A stretch of DNA of 64,000 nucleotides, taken from NCBI RefSeq assembly GCF_963678635.1, contig NC_087063.1, positions 6,914,386 through 6,978,385 on the forward strand, in the 5' to 3' direction. Position 1 is the first letter of the stretch. Every line of letters starts with the position of its first letter. The notes beneath the pieces are model-generated. The model was not told where the DNA came from. It was given only the letters and a program-made list of their open reading frames with translations, and ran no database searches. Shown here piece by piece: positions 12,255 to 26,786 of this stretch. The DNA is from Symsagittifera roscoffensis. Taxonomy: Eukaryota > Xenacoelomorpha > Acoela > Convolutidae. The position numbers were made by a program, and so were the translations under genes.

Positions 12255-12560
12255 TAAATCACGTAATTAACCCACAAATACCTATTTAAGAACAGCTAGG
12301 CTCCTATAGAGAGTAGCAAAGCAATAATTGAACAACAGTCGAAAGTTTTTGAACTATTTTTTTGCTCATGGGTAAATTTTGTTTTAACTTTAGATTTTAA
12401 ACTAATAGGCTTGCGGCAAATTTTTAAATTTTAATCTTGGAAAAAATTGCTACAAATATGAGTTCCTCTGAGGTTAGATTTCAGACATTAGAGAAAAATT
12501 AAGTTAAGGGAAACATTCTTTAAAAAGAAGTTTTTGTTCAGGTTGGAATGAAGTTTTATT
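12255..12560. repeat. duplicated block D, copy 3
   Basis: Third copy of block D. It closes the duplicated mosaic; similarity ends near 12,560. Confidence 0.8.
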
Positions 12561-13340
12561 GTCCTGACTTTCAATGTTTTAAGAAATCTTTATTAGTTTT
12601 TTGAGAAAATAAGAAAGGCTTTTCAAAATTTTAGGAGCTTAGCAATGCAATCACTAAACAATGTTTTGAAATGTCCGAACTATTGATTTCATAGGTTTGC
12701 TTAGTTTAGATTTTTTGGAAAATTTTTCTTCACCACACGCAATCTAAACTGCAAAAGTAAGAAAGATTTATAAAACGATTGTGGAACCTGATCCAAACTA
12801 TATTTTATTATTGGTTATAACTTAGATATTTTATCCCTATAAAATATTAAAGACTAACCAATCACACTCCATCTAACAAACAACCCACATATTTGTAAGT
12901 GCTGAAATTACTTGTAATTTCAGCACCAGAGCATATTGAATTGAATTTACAACCTAGTTGCTTTCTCCAAGAGACCATTAGTAACAAACCAGTATACTCT
13001 AGATCTATTGAGACTAAGAGTTATAAGAGTTAGATTAATATCAGTATTAGACTAAGAAGTTGCACGAATCTATCCGGCCGAAAATAAGATAGCGTGACGA
13101 GCAGACGGGCTTTTGGATCCTTTGGGCTTTTGTATCCTTTAGAATAAAGTTTCTGATTACTTCCTAGAAACCCTTGATACCTGTTCAATCGGGGCCTTCG
13201 AGAATAACTGTGAGGAAGCGCTCATTTTCCTCTTCAGGGCAAGATTTTTTTAAACTTGTTCCTCGTCGAACGGCAGCTCCTCAAACTCCAAATCTTTTAA
13301 TCGGTTAGAATGAAAGCATTGAATTAACCTATTTTGTTTA
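12561..13340. other. unassigned DNA with a perfect hairpin
   Basis: No gene is seen. Two small structures stand out. A perfect 12-bp inverted repeat with a 4-nt loop lies at 12899-12926. A 17-bp direct repeat (gggcttttggatccttt and gggcttttgtatccttt) lies at about 13108-13141. Confidence 0.4.
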
Positions 13341-14760
13341 TAAACTAATTTTCATGATAAATGCTGATTTCATAAAGCTCGCAAATTTTATACCCACCCC
13401 AAACCTCATACCTACAAAAAAAACTTGAAATACAAAAAGTGTCTGGGCGAATTTTATCGCGACGTTTTACCATGAGCTGCTGTATCCCAAAATTGCGAAA
13501 GTCTAATGCAAAATAACCCAAAAACAACGAATGACTGTTTGAAATATAAAGTCAATCTGAAAAAAATGACACGCTCAGTGATGAATCGAAGCTCAGATTG
13601 GAAAAAAAATTTTCTAGCCCTTTTCATTCACTACCGCAAGGAAATGTCTTGAATAGTGAACAACATTAAAAAAACCTTCAGAATAGAGATAAATTGGAAA
13701 AAAAAGACAGAACTCAGAATTATAGACTGTAAATAAACGAAAATTTCAAGGTTTTTTAAAGGCAAATTATCGAAGTTTTTGACAGACTGACTTTAATTAC
13801 ACTCAATTTAAAAGATTCGCTCTGCTATCTTATTATTACAAAAGTCATCCCATGACACTTGGGGTGAAACATTATAAGAAATTGTTTTGTTTAAATACTA
13901 ATTTTCAATATAGATAACCTGCCCAAAAATTCAAAGTGCTCGCTAATTTAGTACCCAAATTTCATATCTACACGAAACTTTGAAAGCCACTTTTATTATG
14001 GCTCTTGCAGATTATTATAGAAAATTAAAAAAAAAAGAAGATGGGTTAGGTTAATTCATCAAACGCTGTGATTGATTGTTCATTTTACAGCTATCACTGC
14101 ATGACAACAAAACATCCGACCACAGAGCAAAAGCGAAAAAATCTGAATTTAAACAATAAAATTGCGCCAGTTATTTATTCAAATTCTAGATTTATAGCAA
14201 ATATTTGAACATTATATTTAGTTCCTCAAAAAATAAATCATAAAAATTTTATCCAAAATGTTTAAAAACATTTAAAATCACCGGAAGTCTGTAGTTGAGT
14301 GCAGATGATTATTGTCTCATAGTAGATTCTGGTGATGGTATTGTGGTTGATGATGATATATAAATAAGGCGTAAACAGATTGAGAACCTAACAGGATCTG
14401 AAATGCAAACAATACATTAATAGCTGTGGGGGATTATTTACCCTAAACTGGGACAAAAACCGCAACCGCCTAATGTATAAGCTATTGGACAACAAACAAC
14501 ATGATGCAATGAGACCACCAAAAAGAGCAAATCGAAACATCATTTCGCTCGTTATAATAACTGAATGACCCGGCACCCTCATTGCTAAACCACCTCTTTT
14601 CCCTCCCCCAAAACCCCACAAACCCCTCCAACCCGCCCCACCTCATGTTGCCCTGAGTGGCTAGGCCATAACAATTTGGCTAGGCCTCCGGCTGCTTAAT
14701 GAAAAAAAAATGTCACCTACAACTTAGAAAAAATGTCACGCTCACAACAATTTTAACTAA
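13340..14760. repeat. degenerate copies of the 1.14-kb unit
   Basis: Two diverged starts of the unit can be followed, near 13,370 and 13,920, each with the run around aaacctcatacctac or its variants. The second continues through the landmarks at 14,203 (the attagttcatcaaaa region) and 14,330-14,700. These are older and more diverged than the array to the right, as expected for array edges that escape homogenisation. Confidence 0.75.
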
Positions 14761-14789
14761 CAAAGCTATCACGTTTTTTTTCGAGAAAT

Positions 14790-15385
14790 CGGGGTCAATT
14801 TCATTTGACAGAATCGAAAGCTGAGCATATCTGCGTCGATTTCAGTCGACAGAGTCGACATATGAGCCAATCAGGGTCGATCAGGTTCGACACAGTCCAC
14901 ACATGAAGCAATCATGATCAAACGCAGTCAACAATTTTTGACACCAGTGACAATCGGGGTCAATCACAGTCGACAGAGTCGACATATGACCCAATCAGGG
15001 TCGATTTCATTCAACAGAGTCAACACATGAGCATATCAGGGTAGGTTTTAGTCGACAGAGTCGACCCATGAGAAAATTAGGGTCAATTTCAGTCGACAGA
15101 ATTGACATATGAGCCAAACAGTGTCGCCCAGGTCGACACAGTCGACACATGAAGCAATCATGATCAAATGCAGTCAACAATTTCGACACCAGTGACAATT
15201 AGGGTCAATCACAGTAGACATTGTCGACACATGAGCCAATCAGGGTCAATTTCGTTCGACAGAAACAACACATCAGCATATCAGGGTCGGTTTTAGTCAA
15301 CAGAGTTGACCCATGAGCATATAAGGGTCAATTTCATTCAACAGAGTCGACACATGAGCAGATCAGGTTTAATTTCAGTCCACCC
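14790..15385. repeat. 41-bp satellite segment at the start of the tandem array
   Basis: About fourteen degenerate monomers with the core cgacagagtcgacacatgag. This segment is longer than the roughly 340-bp satellite part of the units that follow, so the monomer count differs between units. Confidence 0.8.
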
Positions 15386-18300
15386 AATAATGCAAAATTC
15401 TCGCTAACTTCATGCCAAACCTCAAACCTACACGAAACCTTGAATAACAAAAAGTGCCTGGGCTCCTTTTATCATGGCGTTTTGCAGATTATCATAGATA
15501 TTGGAAAAAAAAACAGATGGAATAAGTCATCAGACGCTGTGATTGAGTGTTCATTTTATAGCTATCACTGCATGACAACAAAATATCCGGCCAAGGAGCG
15601 GAAAGAAAACAAAAGAAAAAAATCGGATTAAAAAACAATAAAATTGTGAAGTTATTTGTTCAGATTCTAGATTTATGGCAAATATTTGAACATTATAATT
15701 AGTTCATCAAAAAATACATCACAAAGATTCTGGTTGACGATATTCTGGTTGATGATGGTTTATAAAGATGACTTAAGAAGATTGAGAATCAAACAAGTTC
15801 TGAAATGCAAACACGACCTTAATAGATGTGGAGGATTATTTACACTAAACTGGGACAAAAATCGCAGCACCTAATGTGAAAGCTATTGGACAACGAAGAA
15901 TATGATGCAATGAGACCACCAAAAGAGCAAATCGAAACATCACTTTGTTCGTATAAGAACTGAACAATCCTGCACCCTCCTTGCTAAACCAATTCTTTTC
16001 ATCACCCAGAACCCCACACTCCCTCCAACCCGCTCCTACTTCAAGTTAACCTGACATAATTATGCTAGGCCTCAGGCTGGTTAACTAAAAAAAATGTCAC
16101 CTACAACTTAAAAGAAGGTCACGCTCACAACAATTTTAACTAGCAAAGCTAGCGCATTTCTTTTTTTTTCGAGATTTTGGGGTCCTTTTCACTTGACAGA
16201 GTCAAAAGCTGAGCATATCTGCGTCGATTTCAGTCGACAGAATCGACATATGAGCCAGACAGTGTCGCCCAGGTCGACACAGTCGACACATGAAGCAATC
16301 ATGATCAAATGCAGTCAACAATTTCGACACCAGTGACAATTAGGGTCAATCACAGTAGACATTGTCGACACATGAGCCAATCAGGGTCAATTTCGTTCGA
16401 CAGAAACAACACATCAGCATATCAGGGTCGGTTTTAGCCGACAGGGTCGACCCATGAGCATATAAGGGTCAACTTCATTTAACAGAGTCGACTCATGAGC
16501 AGATCAGGGTTAATTTCAGTCCACCCAATAATGCAAAATTCTCGCTATCTTCATGCCAAACCTCATACCTGCACGAAACCTTGAATAACAAAAAATGCCT
16601 GGGCTCCTTTTATCATGGCGTTTTGCAGATTATCATAGATATTGGAAAAAAACAGATGGAATAAGTCATCAGACGCTGTGATTGAGTGTTCATTTTATAG
16701 CTATCACTGCATGACAACAAAATATCCGGCCACGGAGCGGAAAGAAAACAAAAGAAAAAAATCTGATTAAAAAACAATAAAATTGTGCCAGTTATTTGTT
16801 CAGATTCTAGATTTATGGCAAATATTTGAACATTACAATTAGTTCATCAAAAAATACATCACAAAGATTCTGGTTGACGATATTTTGGTTGATGATAGTT
16901 TATAAAGATGACTTAAGAAGATTGAGAATCAAACAAGTTCTGAAATGCAAACACGACCTTAATAGCTGTGGGGGATTATTTACACTAAACTGGGACAAAA
17001 ATCGCCGCCACCTAATGTGAAAGCTATTGGACAACGAAGAATATGATGCAATGAGACCACCAAAAGAGCAAATCGAAACATCACTTCGTTCGTATAAGAA
17101 CTGAACAATCCTGCACCCTCCTTGCTAAACCAATTCTTTTCATCACCCAGAACCCCACACTCCCTCCAACCCGCTCCTACTTCAAGTTAACCTTACATAA
17201 TTATGCTAGGCCTCAGGCTGGTTAACTAAAAAAAATGTCACCTACAACTTAAAAGAAGGTCACGCTCACAACAATTTTAACTAGCAAAGCTAGCGCATTT
17301 CTTTTTTTTTCGAGGTTTTGGGGTCCTTTTCACTTGACAGAGTCGAAAGCTGAGCATATCTGCGTCGATTTCAGTCGACAGAATCGACATATGAGCCAGA
17401 CAGTGTCGCCCAGGTCGACACAGTCGACACATGAAGCAATCATGATCAAATGCAGTCAACAATTTCGACACCAGTGACAATTAGGGTCAATCACAGTAGA
17501 CATTGTCGACACATGAGCCAATCAGGGTCAATTTCGTTCGACAGAAACAACACATCAGCATATAAGGGTCGGTTTTAGCCGACAGGGTCGACCCATGAGC
17601 ATATAAGGGTCAACTTCATTTAACAGAGTCGACTCATGAGCAGATCAGGGTTAATTTCAGTCCACCCAATAATGCAAAATTCTCGCTATCTTCATGCCAA
17701 ACCTCATACCTGCACGAAACCTTGAATAACAAAAAATGCCTGGGCTCCTTTTATCATGGCGTTTTGCAGATTATCATAGATATTGGAAAAAAAAACAGAT
17801 GGAATAAGTCATCAGACGCTGTGATTGAGTGTTCATTTTATAGCTATCACTGCATGACAACAAAATATCCGGCCACGGAGCGGAAAGAAAACAAAAGAAA
17901 AAAATCTGATTAAAAAACAATAAAATTGTGCCAGTTATTTGTTCAGATTCTAGATTTATGGCAAATATTTGAACATTACAATTAGTTCATCAAAAAATAC
18001 ATCACAAAGATTCTGGTTGACGATATTTTGGTTGATGATAGTTTATAAAGATGACTTAAGAAGATTGAGAATCAAACAAGTTCTGAAATGCAAACACGAC
18101 CTTAATAGATTTGGAGGATTATTTACACTAAACTGGGACAAAAATCGCAGCCACCTAATGTGAAAGCTATTGGACAACGAAGAATATGATGCAATGAGAC
18201 CACCAAAAGAGCAAATCGAAACATCACTTCGTTCGTATAAGAACTGAACAATCCTGCACCCTCCTTGCTAAACCAATTCTTTTCATCACCCAGAACCCCA

Positions 18301-21300
18301 CACTCCCTCCAACCCGCTCCTACTTCAAGTTAACCTTACATAATTATGCTAGGCCTCAGGCTGGTTAACTAAAAAAAATGTCACCCACAACTTAAAAGAA
18401 GGTCACGCTCACAACAATTTTAACTAGTAAAGCTAGCGCATTTCTTTTTTTTCGAGATTTTGGGGTCCTTTTCACTTGACAGAGTCGAAAGCTGAGCATA
18501 TCTGCGTCGATTTCAGTCGACAGAATCGACATATGAGCCAGACAGTGTCGCCCAGGTCGACACAGTCGACACATGAAGCAATCATGATCAAATGCAGTCA
18601 ACAATTTCGACACCAGTGACAATTAGGGTCAATCACAGTAGACATTGTCGACACATGAGCCAATCAGGGTCAATTTCGTTCGACAGAAACAACACATCAG
18701 CATAATAGGGTCGGTTTTAGCCGACAGGGTCGACCCATGAGCATATAAGGGTCAACTTCATTTAACAGAGTCGACTCATGAGCAGATCAGGGTTAATTTC
18801 AGTCCACCCAATAATGCAAAATTCTCGCTAACTTCATGCCAAACCTCATACCTGCACGAAACCTTGAATAACAAAAAGTGCCTGGGCTCCTTTTATCATG
18901 GCGTTTTGCAGATTATCATAGATATTGGAAAAAGAAACAGATGGAATAAGTCATCAGACGCTGTGATTGAGTGTTCATTTTATAGCTATCACTGCATGAC
19001 AACAAAATATCCGGCCACGGAGCGGAAAGAAAACAAAAGAAAAAAATCGGATTAAAAAACAATAAAATTGTGCCAGTTATTTGTTCAGATTCTAGATTTA
19101 TGGCAAATATTTGAACATTACAATTAGTTCATCAAAAAATACATCACAAAGATTCTGGTTGACGATATTTTGGTTGATGATAGTTTATAAAGATGACTTA
19201 AGAAGATTGAGAATCAAACAAGTTCTGAAATGCAAACACGACCTTAATAGATGTGGAGGATTATTTACACTAAACTGGGACAAAAATCGCAGCCACCTAA
19301 TGTGAAAGCTATTGGACAACGAAGAATATGATGCAATGAGACCACCAAAAGAGCAAATCGAAACATCACTTTGTTCGTATAAGAACTGAACAATCCTGCA
19401 CCCTCCTTGCTAAACCAATTCTTTTCATCACCCAGAACCCCACACTCCCTCCAACCCGCTCCTACTTCAAGTTAACCTGACATAATTATGCTAGGCCTCA
19501 GGCTGGTTAACTAAAAAAAATGTCACCTACAACTTAAAAGAAGGTCACGCTCACAACAATTTTAACTAGCAAAGCTAGCGCATTTCTTTTTTTTTCGAGA
19601 TTTTGGGGTCCTTTTCACTTGACAGAGTCAAAAGCTGAGCATATCTGCGTCGATTTCAGTCGACAGAATCGACATATGAGCCAGACAGTGTCGCCCAGGT
19701 CGACACAGTCGACACATGAAGCAATCATGATCAAATGCAGTCAACAATTTCGACACCAGTGACAATTAGGGTCAATCACAGTAGACATTGTCGACACATG
19801 AGCCAATCAGGGTCAATTTCGTTCGACAGAAACAACACATCAGCATATCAGGGTCGGTTTTAGCCGACAGGGTCGACCCATGAGCATATAAGGGTCAACT
19901 TCATTTAACAGAGTCGACTCATGAGCAGATCAGGGTTAATTTCAGTCCACCCAATAATGCAAAATTCTCGCTATCTTCATGCCAAACCTCATACCTGCAC
20001 GAAACCTTGAATAACAAAAAATGCCTGGGCTCCTTTTATCATGGCGTTTTGCAGATTATCATAGATATTGGAAAAAAACAGATGGAATAAAACATCAGAC
20101 GCTGTGATTGAGTGTTCATTTTATAGCTATCACTGCATGACAACAAAATATCCGGCCACGGAGCGGAAAGAAAACAAAAGAAAAAAATCTGATTAAAAAA
20201 CAATAAAATTGTGCCAGTTATTTGTTCAGATTCTAGATTTATGGCAAATATTTGAACATTACAATTAGTTCATCAAAAAATACATCACGAAGATTCTGGT
20301 TGACGATATTTTGGTTGATGATAGTTTATAAAGATGACTTAAGAAGATTGAGAATCAAACAAGTTCTGAAATGCAAACACGACCTTAATAGCTGTGGGGG
20401 ATTATTTACACTAAACTGGGACAAAAATCGCCGCCACCTAATGTGAAAGCTATTGGACAACGAAGAATATGATGCAATGAGACCACCAAAAGAGCAAATC
20501 GAAACATCACTTCGTTCGTATAAGAACTGAACAATCCTGCACCCTCCTTGCTAAACCAATTCTTTTCATCACCCAGAACCCCACACTCCCTCCAACCCGC
20601 TCCTACTTCAAGTTAACCTTACATAATTATGCTAGGCCTCAGGCTGGTTAACTAAAAAAAATGTCACCTACAACTTAAAAGAAGGTCACGCTCACAACAA
20701 TTTTAACTAGCAAAGCTAGCGCATTTCTTTTTTTTTCGAGATTTTGGGGTCCTTTTCACTTGACAGAGTCGAAAGCTGAGCATATCTGCGTCGATTTCAG
20801 TCGACAGAATCGACATATGAGCCAGACAGTGTCGCCCAGGTCGACACAGTCGACACATGAAGCAATCATGATCAAATGCAGTCAACAATTTCGACACCAG
20901 TGACAATTAGGGTCAATCACAGTAGACATTGTCGACACATGAGCCAATCAGGGTCAATTTCGTTCGACAGAAACAACACATCAGCATATCAGGGTCGGTT
21001 TTAGCCGACAGGGTCGACCCATGAGCATATAAGGGTCAACTTCATTTAACAGAGTCGACTCATGAGCAGATCAGGGTTAATTTCAGTCCACCCAATAATG
21101 CAAAATTCTCGCTATCTTCATGCCAAACCTCATACCTGCACGAAACCTTGAATAACAAAAAATGCCTGGGCTCCTTTTGTCATGGCGTTTTGCAGATTAT
21201 CATAGATATTGGAAAAAAAACAGATGGAATAAGTCATCAGACGCTGTGATTGAGTGTTCATTTTATAGTTATCACTGCATGACAACAAAATATCCGGCCA

Positions 21301-23035
21301 CGGAGCGGAAAGAAAACAAAAGAAAAAAATCTGATTAAAAAACAATAAAATTGTGCCAGTTATTTGTTCAGATTCTAGATTTATGGCAAATATTTGAACA
21401 TTACAATTAGTTCATCAAAAAATACATCACAAAGATTCTGGTTGACGATATTTTGGTTGATGATAGTTTATAAAGATGACTTAAGAAGATTGAGAATCAA
21501 ACAAGTTCTGAAATGCAAACACGACCTTAATAGATTTGGAGGATTATTTACACTAAACTGGGACAAAAATCGCAGCCACCTAATGTGAAAGCTATTGGAC
21601 AACGAAGAATATGATGCAATGAGACCACCAAAAGAGCAAATCGAAACATCACTTCGTTCGTATAAGAACTGAACAATCCTGCACCCTCCTTGCTAAACCA
21701 ATTCTTTTCATCACCCAGAACCCCACACTCCCTCCAACCCGCTCCTACTTCAAGTTAACCTTACATAATTATGCTAGGCCTCAGGCTGGTTAACTAAAAA
21801 AAATGTCACCCACAACTTAAAAGAAGGTCACGCTCACAACAATTTTAACTAGCAAAGCTAGCGCATTTCTTTTTTTCGAGATTTTGGGGTCCTTTTCACT
21901 TGACAGAGTCGAAAGCTGAGCATATCTGCGTCGATTTCAGTCGACAGAATCGACATATGAGCCAGACAGTGTCGCCCAGGTCGACACAGTCGACACATGA
22001 AGCAATCATGATCAAATGCAGTCAACAATTTCGACACCAGTGACAATTAGGGTCAATCACAGTAGACATTGTCGACACATGAGCCAATCAGGGTCAATTT
22101 CGTTCGACAGAAACAACACATCAGTATATCAGGGTCGGTTTTAGCCGACAGGGTCGACCCATGAGCATATAAGGGTCAACTTCATTTAACAGAGTCGACT
22201 CATGAGCAGATCAGGGTTAATTTCAGTCCACCCAATAATGCAAAATTCTCGCTAACTTCATGCCAAACCTCATACCTGCACGAAACCTTGAATAACAAAA
22301 AGTGCCTGGGCTCCTTTTATCATGGCGTTTTGCAGATTATCATAGATATTGGAAAAAGAAACAGATGGAATAAGTCATCAGACGCTGTGATTGAGTGTTC
22401 ATTTTATAGCTATCACTGCATGACAACAAAATATCCGGCCACGGAGCGGAAAGAAAACAAAAGAAAAAAATCGGATTAAAAAACAATAAAATTGTGCCAG
22501 TTATTTGTTCAGATTCTAGATTTATGGCAAATATTTGAACATTACAATTAGTTCATCAAAAAATACATCACAAAGATTCTGGTTGACGATATTTTGGTTG
22601 ATGATAGTTTATAAAGATGACTTAAGAAGATTGAGAATCAAACAAGTTCTGAAATGCAAACACGACCTTAATAGCTGTGGGGGATTATTTACACTAAACT
22701 GGGACAAAAATCGCAGCCACCTAATGTGAAAGCTATTGGACAACGAAGAATATGATGCAATGAGACCACCAAAAGAGCAAATCGAAACATCACTTCGTTC
22801 GTATAAGAACTGAACAATCCTGCACCCTCCTTGCTAAACCAATTCTTTTCATCACCCAGAACCCCACACTCCCTCCAACCCGCTCCTACTTCAAGTTAAC
22901 CTTACATAATTATGCTAGGCCTCAGGCTGGTTAACTAAAAAAAATGTCACCCACAACTTAAAAGAAGGTCACGCTCACAACAATTTTAACTAGCAAAGCT
23001 AGCGCATTTTTTTGTTGAGAATTTGGGGTCATTTT
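15386..23035. repeat. tandem array of seven 1.14-kb units
   Basis: A fixed landmark (ATG of the phrase MNITISSSKN or its variant) falls at 15686, 16826, 17969, 19111, 20252, 21394 and 22535, giving steps of 1140-1143 bp. Each unit has about 760 bp of non-satellite sequence followed by about 340 bp, or eight monomers, of the 41-bp satellite. Units are nearly identical, but shared variants recur every third unit, which indicates a higher-order period of about 3424 bp. The 63-64 aa frames repeated in each unit are by-products: they contain no motif and break by single-base changes. I see no promoter or coding signal. Confidence 0.92.
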
Positions 23036-25085
23036 CACTTGACAGAGTCAAAAAGTGAGCATATCTGCGTCGATTTCAGTCGACAGAATTGACATATGAG
23101 CCAAACAGTGTCGCCCAGGTTGACACAGTCGACACATGAAGCAATCATGATCAAATGCAGTCAACAATTTCGACACCAGTGACAATTAGGGTCAATCACA
23201 GTCGACAGAGTCGACACATGAGCCAGTCAGGGTCGATTTCATTAGACAGAGTCCTTACATGAGCATATCCGTGTCAGTTTTAGTCGACAGAGTCGACACA
23301 TGAACAGATCAGGGTTAGTTTCAGTCAACCCAAAAATGCAAAATGCTCGCTAACTTCATACCCAAACCTCGTATCTACACTAAACCTTGAAGTACAAAAA
23401 GTGCCTGGGCTTCTCTTATCATGGCGTTTTGCAGATTATCATAGATATTGAAAAAAAACAGATGGAGTAATTCATCAAACGCTGTGATTGATTGTTCATT
23501 TTACAGCTATCACTGCATGACAGCAAAACATCTGACCACGGAGTGAAAAGAAAACAAAAGCGAAAAATCCGAATGAAAACAATAAAATTGTGCCAGTTAT
23601 TTATTCAGATTCAAGATGTATAGCAAATATTTCAACATAATAACTAATTCATCAAAAATACATCACAAAATGTTTATCAAAAATTCATTTAAACGCACCG
23701 GACGCCTGTAGTTGAGTGCAGATGATTGTTGGTGCATAGTAGATTTGGTTGACGATATTCTGGTTGATGATGGTATATAAATATGACTTGAAAAGATTGA
23801 GAATCAAACAAGATCTGAAATGCAAACCAAAAGGTTAATAGCTGTAGGGGGATTAATTTCCATAAATTGGGACAAAAACTGCAGCCGCCTAATGTGAAAG
23901 CTATTGGACAACGAAGAAAATGTTGCAAGGAGACCACCAAAATAGCAAATCTAAACACAATTTTGTTCGTAATAATAACTGAACGATCCGGTACCCTCAT
24001 TGCTAAACCACCTCTTTTTCCCTAGCCTTCAACCCCACAACCCTTCAACCCGCTCCCAGGTCATGTTAACCTTATATAATTGGGCTAGGCCTCTGGATTG
24101 TTAACTAAAAAAATGACATCTACAACTTAGAAAAAATATCACGCTCACAACAATTTTAACTAGCAAAGCTATCATCTTTTTTTCGAGAAATCGAGGTCAA
24201 TTTCAATTGACAGAGTCGACACATGAGCAGATCAGGGTTAGTTTCAGTCCACCCAAAATTCAAAGTTCTCGCTAACTTCATACCCAAAATCCATAACTAC
24301 ACTAAACCTTGAATTACCAAAATTGCCTGGGCCTCTTTTATCATGACGCTTTGCAGATTATCATAGACATTGTAAAAAAAAATATGGATGGATTATTTCA
24401 TCAAACGCTGTGATTGATTGTTCATTTTATAGCTATCACTGCATGACAACAAAATTTCCGACCACGAGCGGAAAGAAAAAAAGCAAAAAAATCTTTAAAA
24501 AAATTATTATTTGAAGTTATTTATTCAGATTCTAGATTTATAGCAAATATTTGAACATTATATTTAGTTCATCAAAAAATACATCATAAAAGTTTTATCC
24601 AAAATGTTTAAAAACATTTAAAATCACCGGAAGGCTGTAGTTGAGTGCAGATGATGGTTGGTTCATAGTAGATTCTGGGTTGACGATATTCTGGTTGATG
24701 ATGTTATATAAAGATGACGTAAAAAGATTGAGAACCAAAGAAGATCTGAAATGCACACAAAAGATTAATAGCTGTCGGGGTTTATTTACCCTAAATTGGG
24801 ACAGAAACCGCAGCCCTATAATGTAAAAGCTATTGAACAACGAAGAATATTATGCAATGAGACCACCAACATCATTTCGTTCGTAATTATAAATGAACGA
24901 TCCGGCACCCTCCTTGCTAAACTACCTCTTTTCCCTCCCCCACAACCCCACACCCCTCCAACACGCCCCCACGTCATGTTAACCTTAAAAAACTGGGCTA
25001 GGCTTCTGGCTGGTTAACTAAAAAAGTGTCACAACAACGTAAAAGAAGGTCACGCTCAAAACAATTTCAACTACCAAAGCTGTCA
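23036..25085. repeat. degenerate 1.14-kb units to the right of the array
   Basis: Two diverged units follow, with landmarks near 23,630 and 24,555. The satellite part is normal in the first and cut to about two monomers (about 24,180-24,260) in the second. Divergence is clearly higher than inside the array. Confidence 0.8.
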
Positions 25086-26786
25086 GAATTCTATTTTTTT
25101 TGAGAAGTCAGGGTCAATTTCAAGTTCGACACAGACGACACATGAAGCGATCATGATCAAACGCAGTCAACAATTTCGATACCAGGGACAAGCAGGGCCA
25201 ATCGCAGTCAACAGAGTCAACACATGATCCAATTAGGGTCAATTTCTTTTGACAGAGTCAACATATGAGCATATCAGGGTCGGTTTTAGCCGGCAGAGTC
25301 GACACATGAGCGTATAAGGGTCAATTCTAACCAACAGAGTCGACACATAAGCAGATCAGAAATAATTTTAGTCAACAGAGTCGACAAATGTTCATATCAG
25401 GGTCAATTTCACTGAACAGTGTCGACTTATGAGCATATCACAGTCAATTCTTTTCGACAGAGTCGACAAATGGGTATATCAGTCTCAATCAGAGTCGACA
25501 GAGTCGACACATAAACCGAACATGGTCAATTCTTTTCGACAGAGTCGACACATGTGGTTATCAGGATCCTTTTCAGTCGACAGAGTCGACACGTGATCAT
25601 ATCAGGGTCAATTACAATCCACAGTGTCGAAACTTGAGCATATCTGGGTCGATTTTAGTCAACAGAATTGACATATGAGCAGATCAGGGTGAATTTTGTT
25701 CTACAGAGTCGACACATGGATTTAGACGGGTCCATTTGAGTCGACAGAGTCGACACATGATCAAATCAGGGTCGATTTCATTCGACAGAGTCGAAATATG
25801 AGCAAATCTGCATCGATTTTAGGCGACATTGTCGACTTATGAGCCAATCAGGGTCAATCGCAGTCGACAGAGTCAACACATGAGTCAAACAGGGTCAATT
25901 TCATTCCACAGAGTCAAAATCTGAGTATGTCTGGGTCAATTTTTGTCAACAGAGTCGACATATGAGCCAATCAGGGTCAATTCTTTTCGACAGAGTCGAC
26001 ACATGTGTTTATCAGGATCCTTTTGAGTCGACAGAGTCGACACGTGATTATATCAGGGTCAATTTTACTCGACAGAGTCGAAACCTGAGCATATCTGCGT
26101 CGATTTCATTCGGCAGTGTCGACACATGAGCAGATCAGGGTGAATTTTGTTCTACAGAGTCGACACATGGGTTTATCAGGGTCCATTTGAGTCGACAGAG
26201 TCGACACATGATCATATCAGGGTCGATTTCATTCGACAGAGTTGAAACCTGAGCATATCTTTGTCGATTTTTTTCGACAGTAAGGACATATGAGCAGATC
26301 AGGGTAAATTTCGTTCTAGAGAGGCGACACATGGGTTTTGTAAATGTCCATTTGAGTTGACAGAGTCGACACATGGTCATATCAGGGTCGATTTCATTCC
26401 ACAGAGTCAAAACCTGAGTATATCTGGGTCGATTTCAGTCGACCGAGTCGACATATGAGCCAATCAGGGTCAATTCTTTTCGACAGAGTCGACACATGTG
26501 TTTATCAGGATCCTTTTGAGTCGACAGAGTCGACACGTGATTAAATCAGGGTCAATTTTACTCGACAGAGTCGAAACCTGAGCATATCGGCGTCGATTTC
26601 ATTCGACAGTGTCGACACATGAGCAGATGAGGGTGAACTTTGTTCTACAGAGTCGACACATGGGTTTATCAGGGTCCATTTGAGTCTACAGAGTCGACAC
26701 ATGATCATATCAGGGTCGATTTCATTCGACAGAGTCCAAACCTGAGCATATCTGCGTCGATTTCATTCGACAGTATCGACATATGA
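25086..26786. repeat. 41-bp satellite array, first long block
   Basis: About forty monomers of 41 bp; for example cgacag recurs at 26193, 26234 and 26275. The consensus has two alternating flavours, one around cgacacatga-tcatatcaggg and one around cgaaacctgagcatatctgcg. Monomers are rich in the dyad GTCGAC. Reading frames of 90-100 aa here are by-products of the repeat. Confidence 0.92.

Noticed and set aside
15440-22729. Repeated 62-64 aa ORFs in each 1.14-kb unit as a gene family
   Set aside because: They exist only because the unit is copied. They break by single-base changes between units, have no motif, and are not kept in the diverged units at the array edges.
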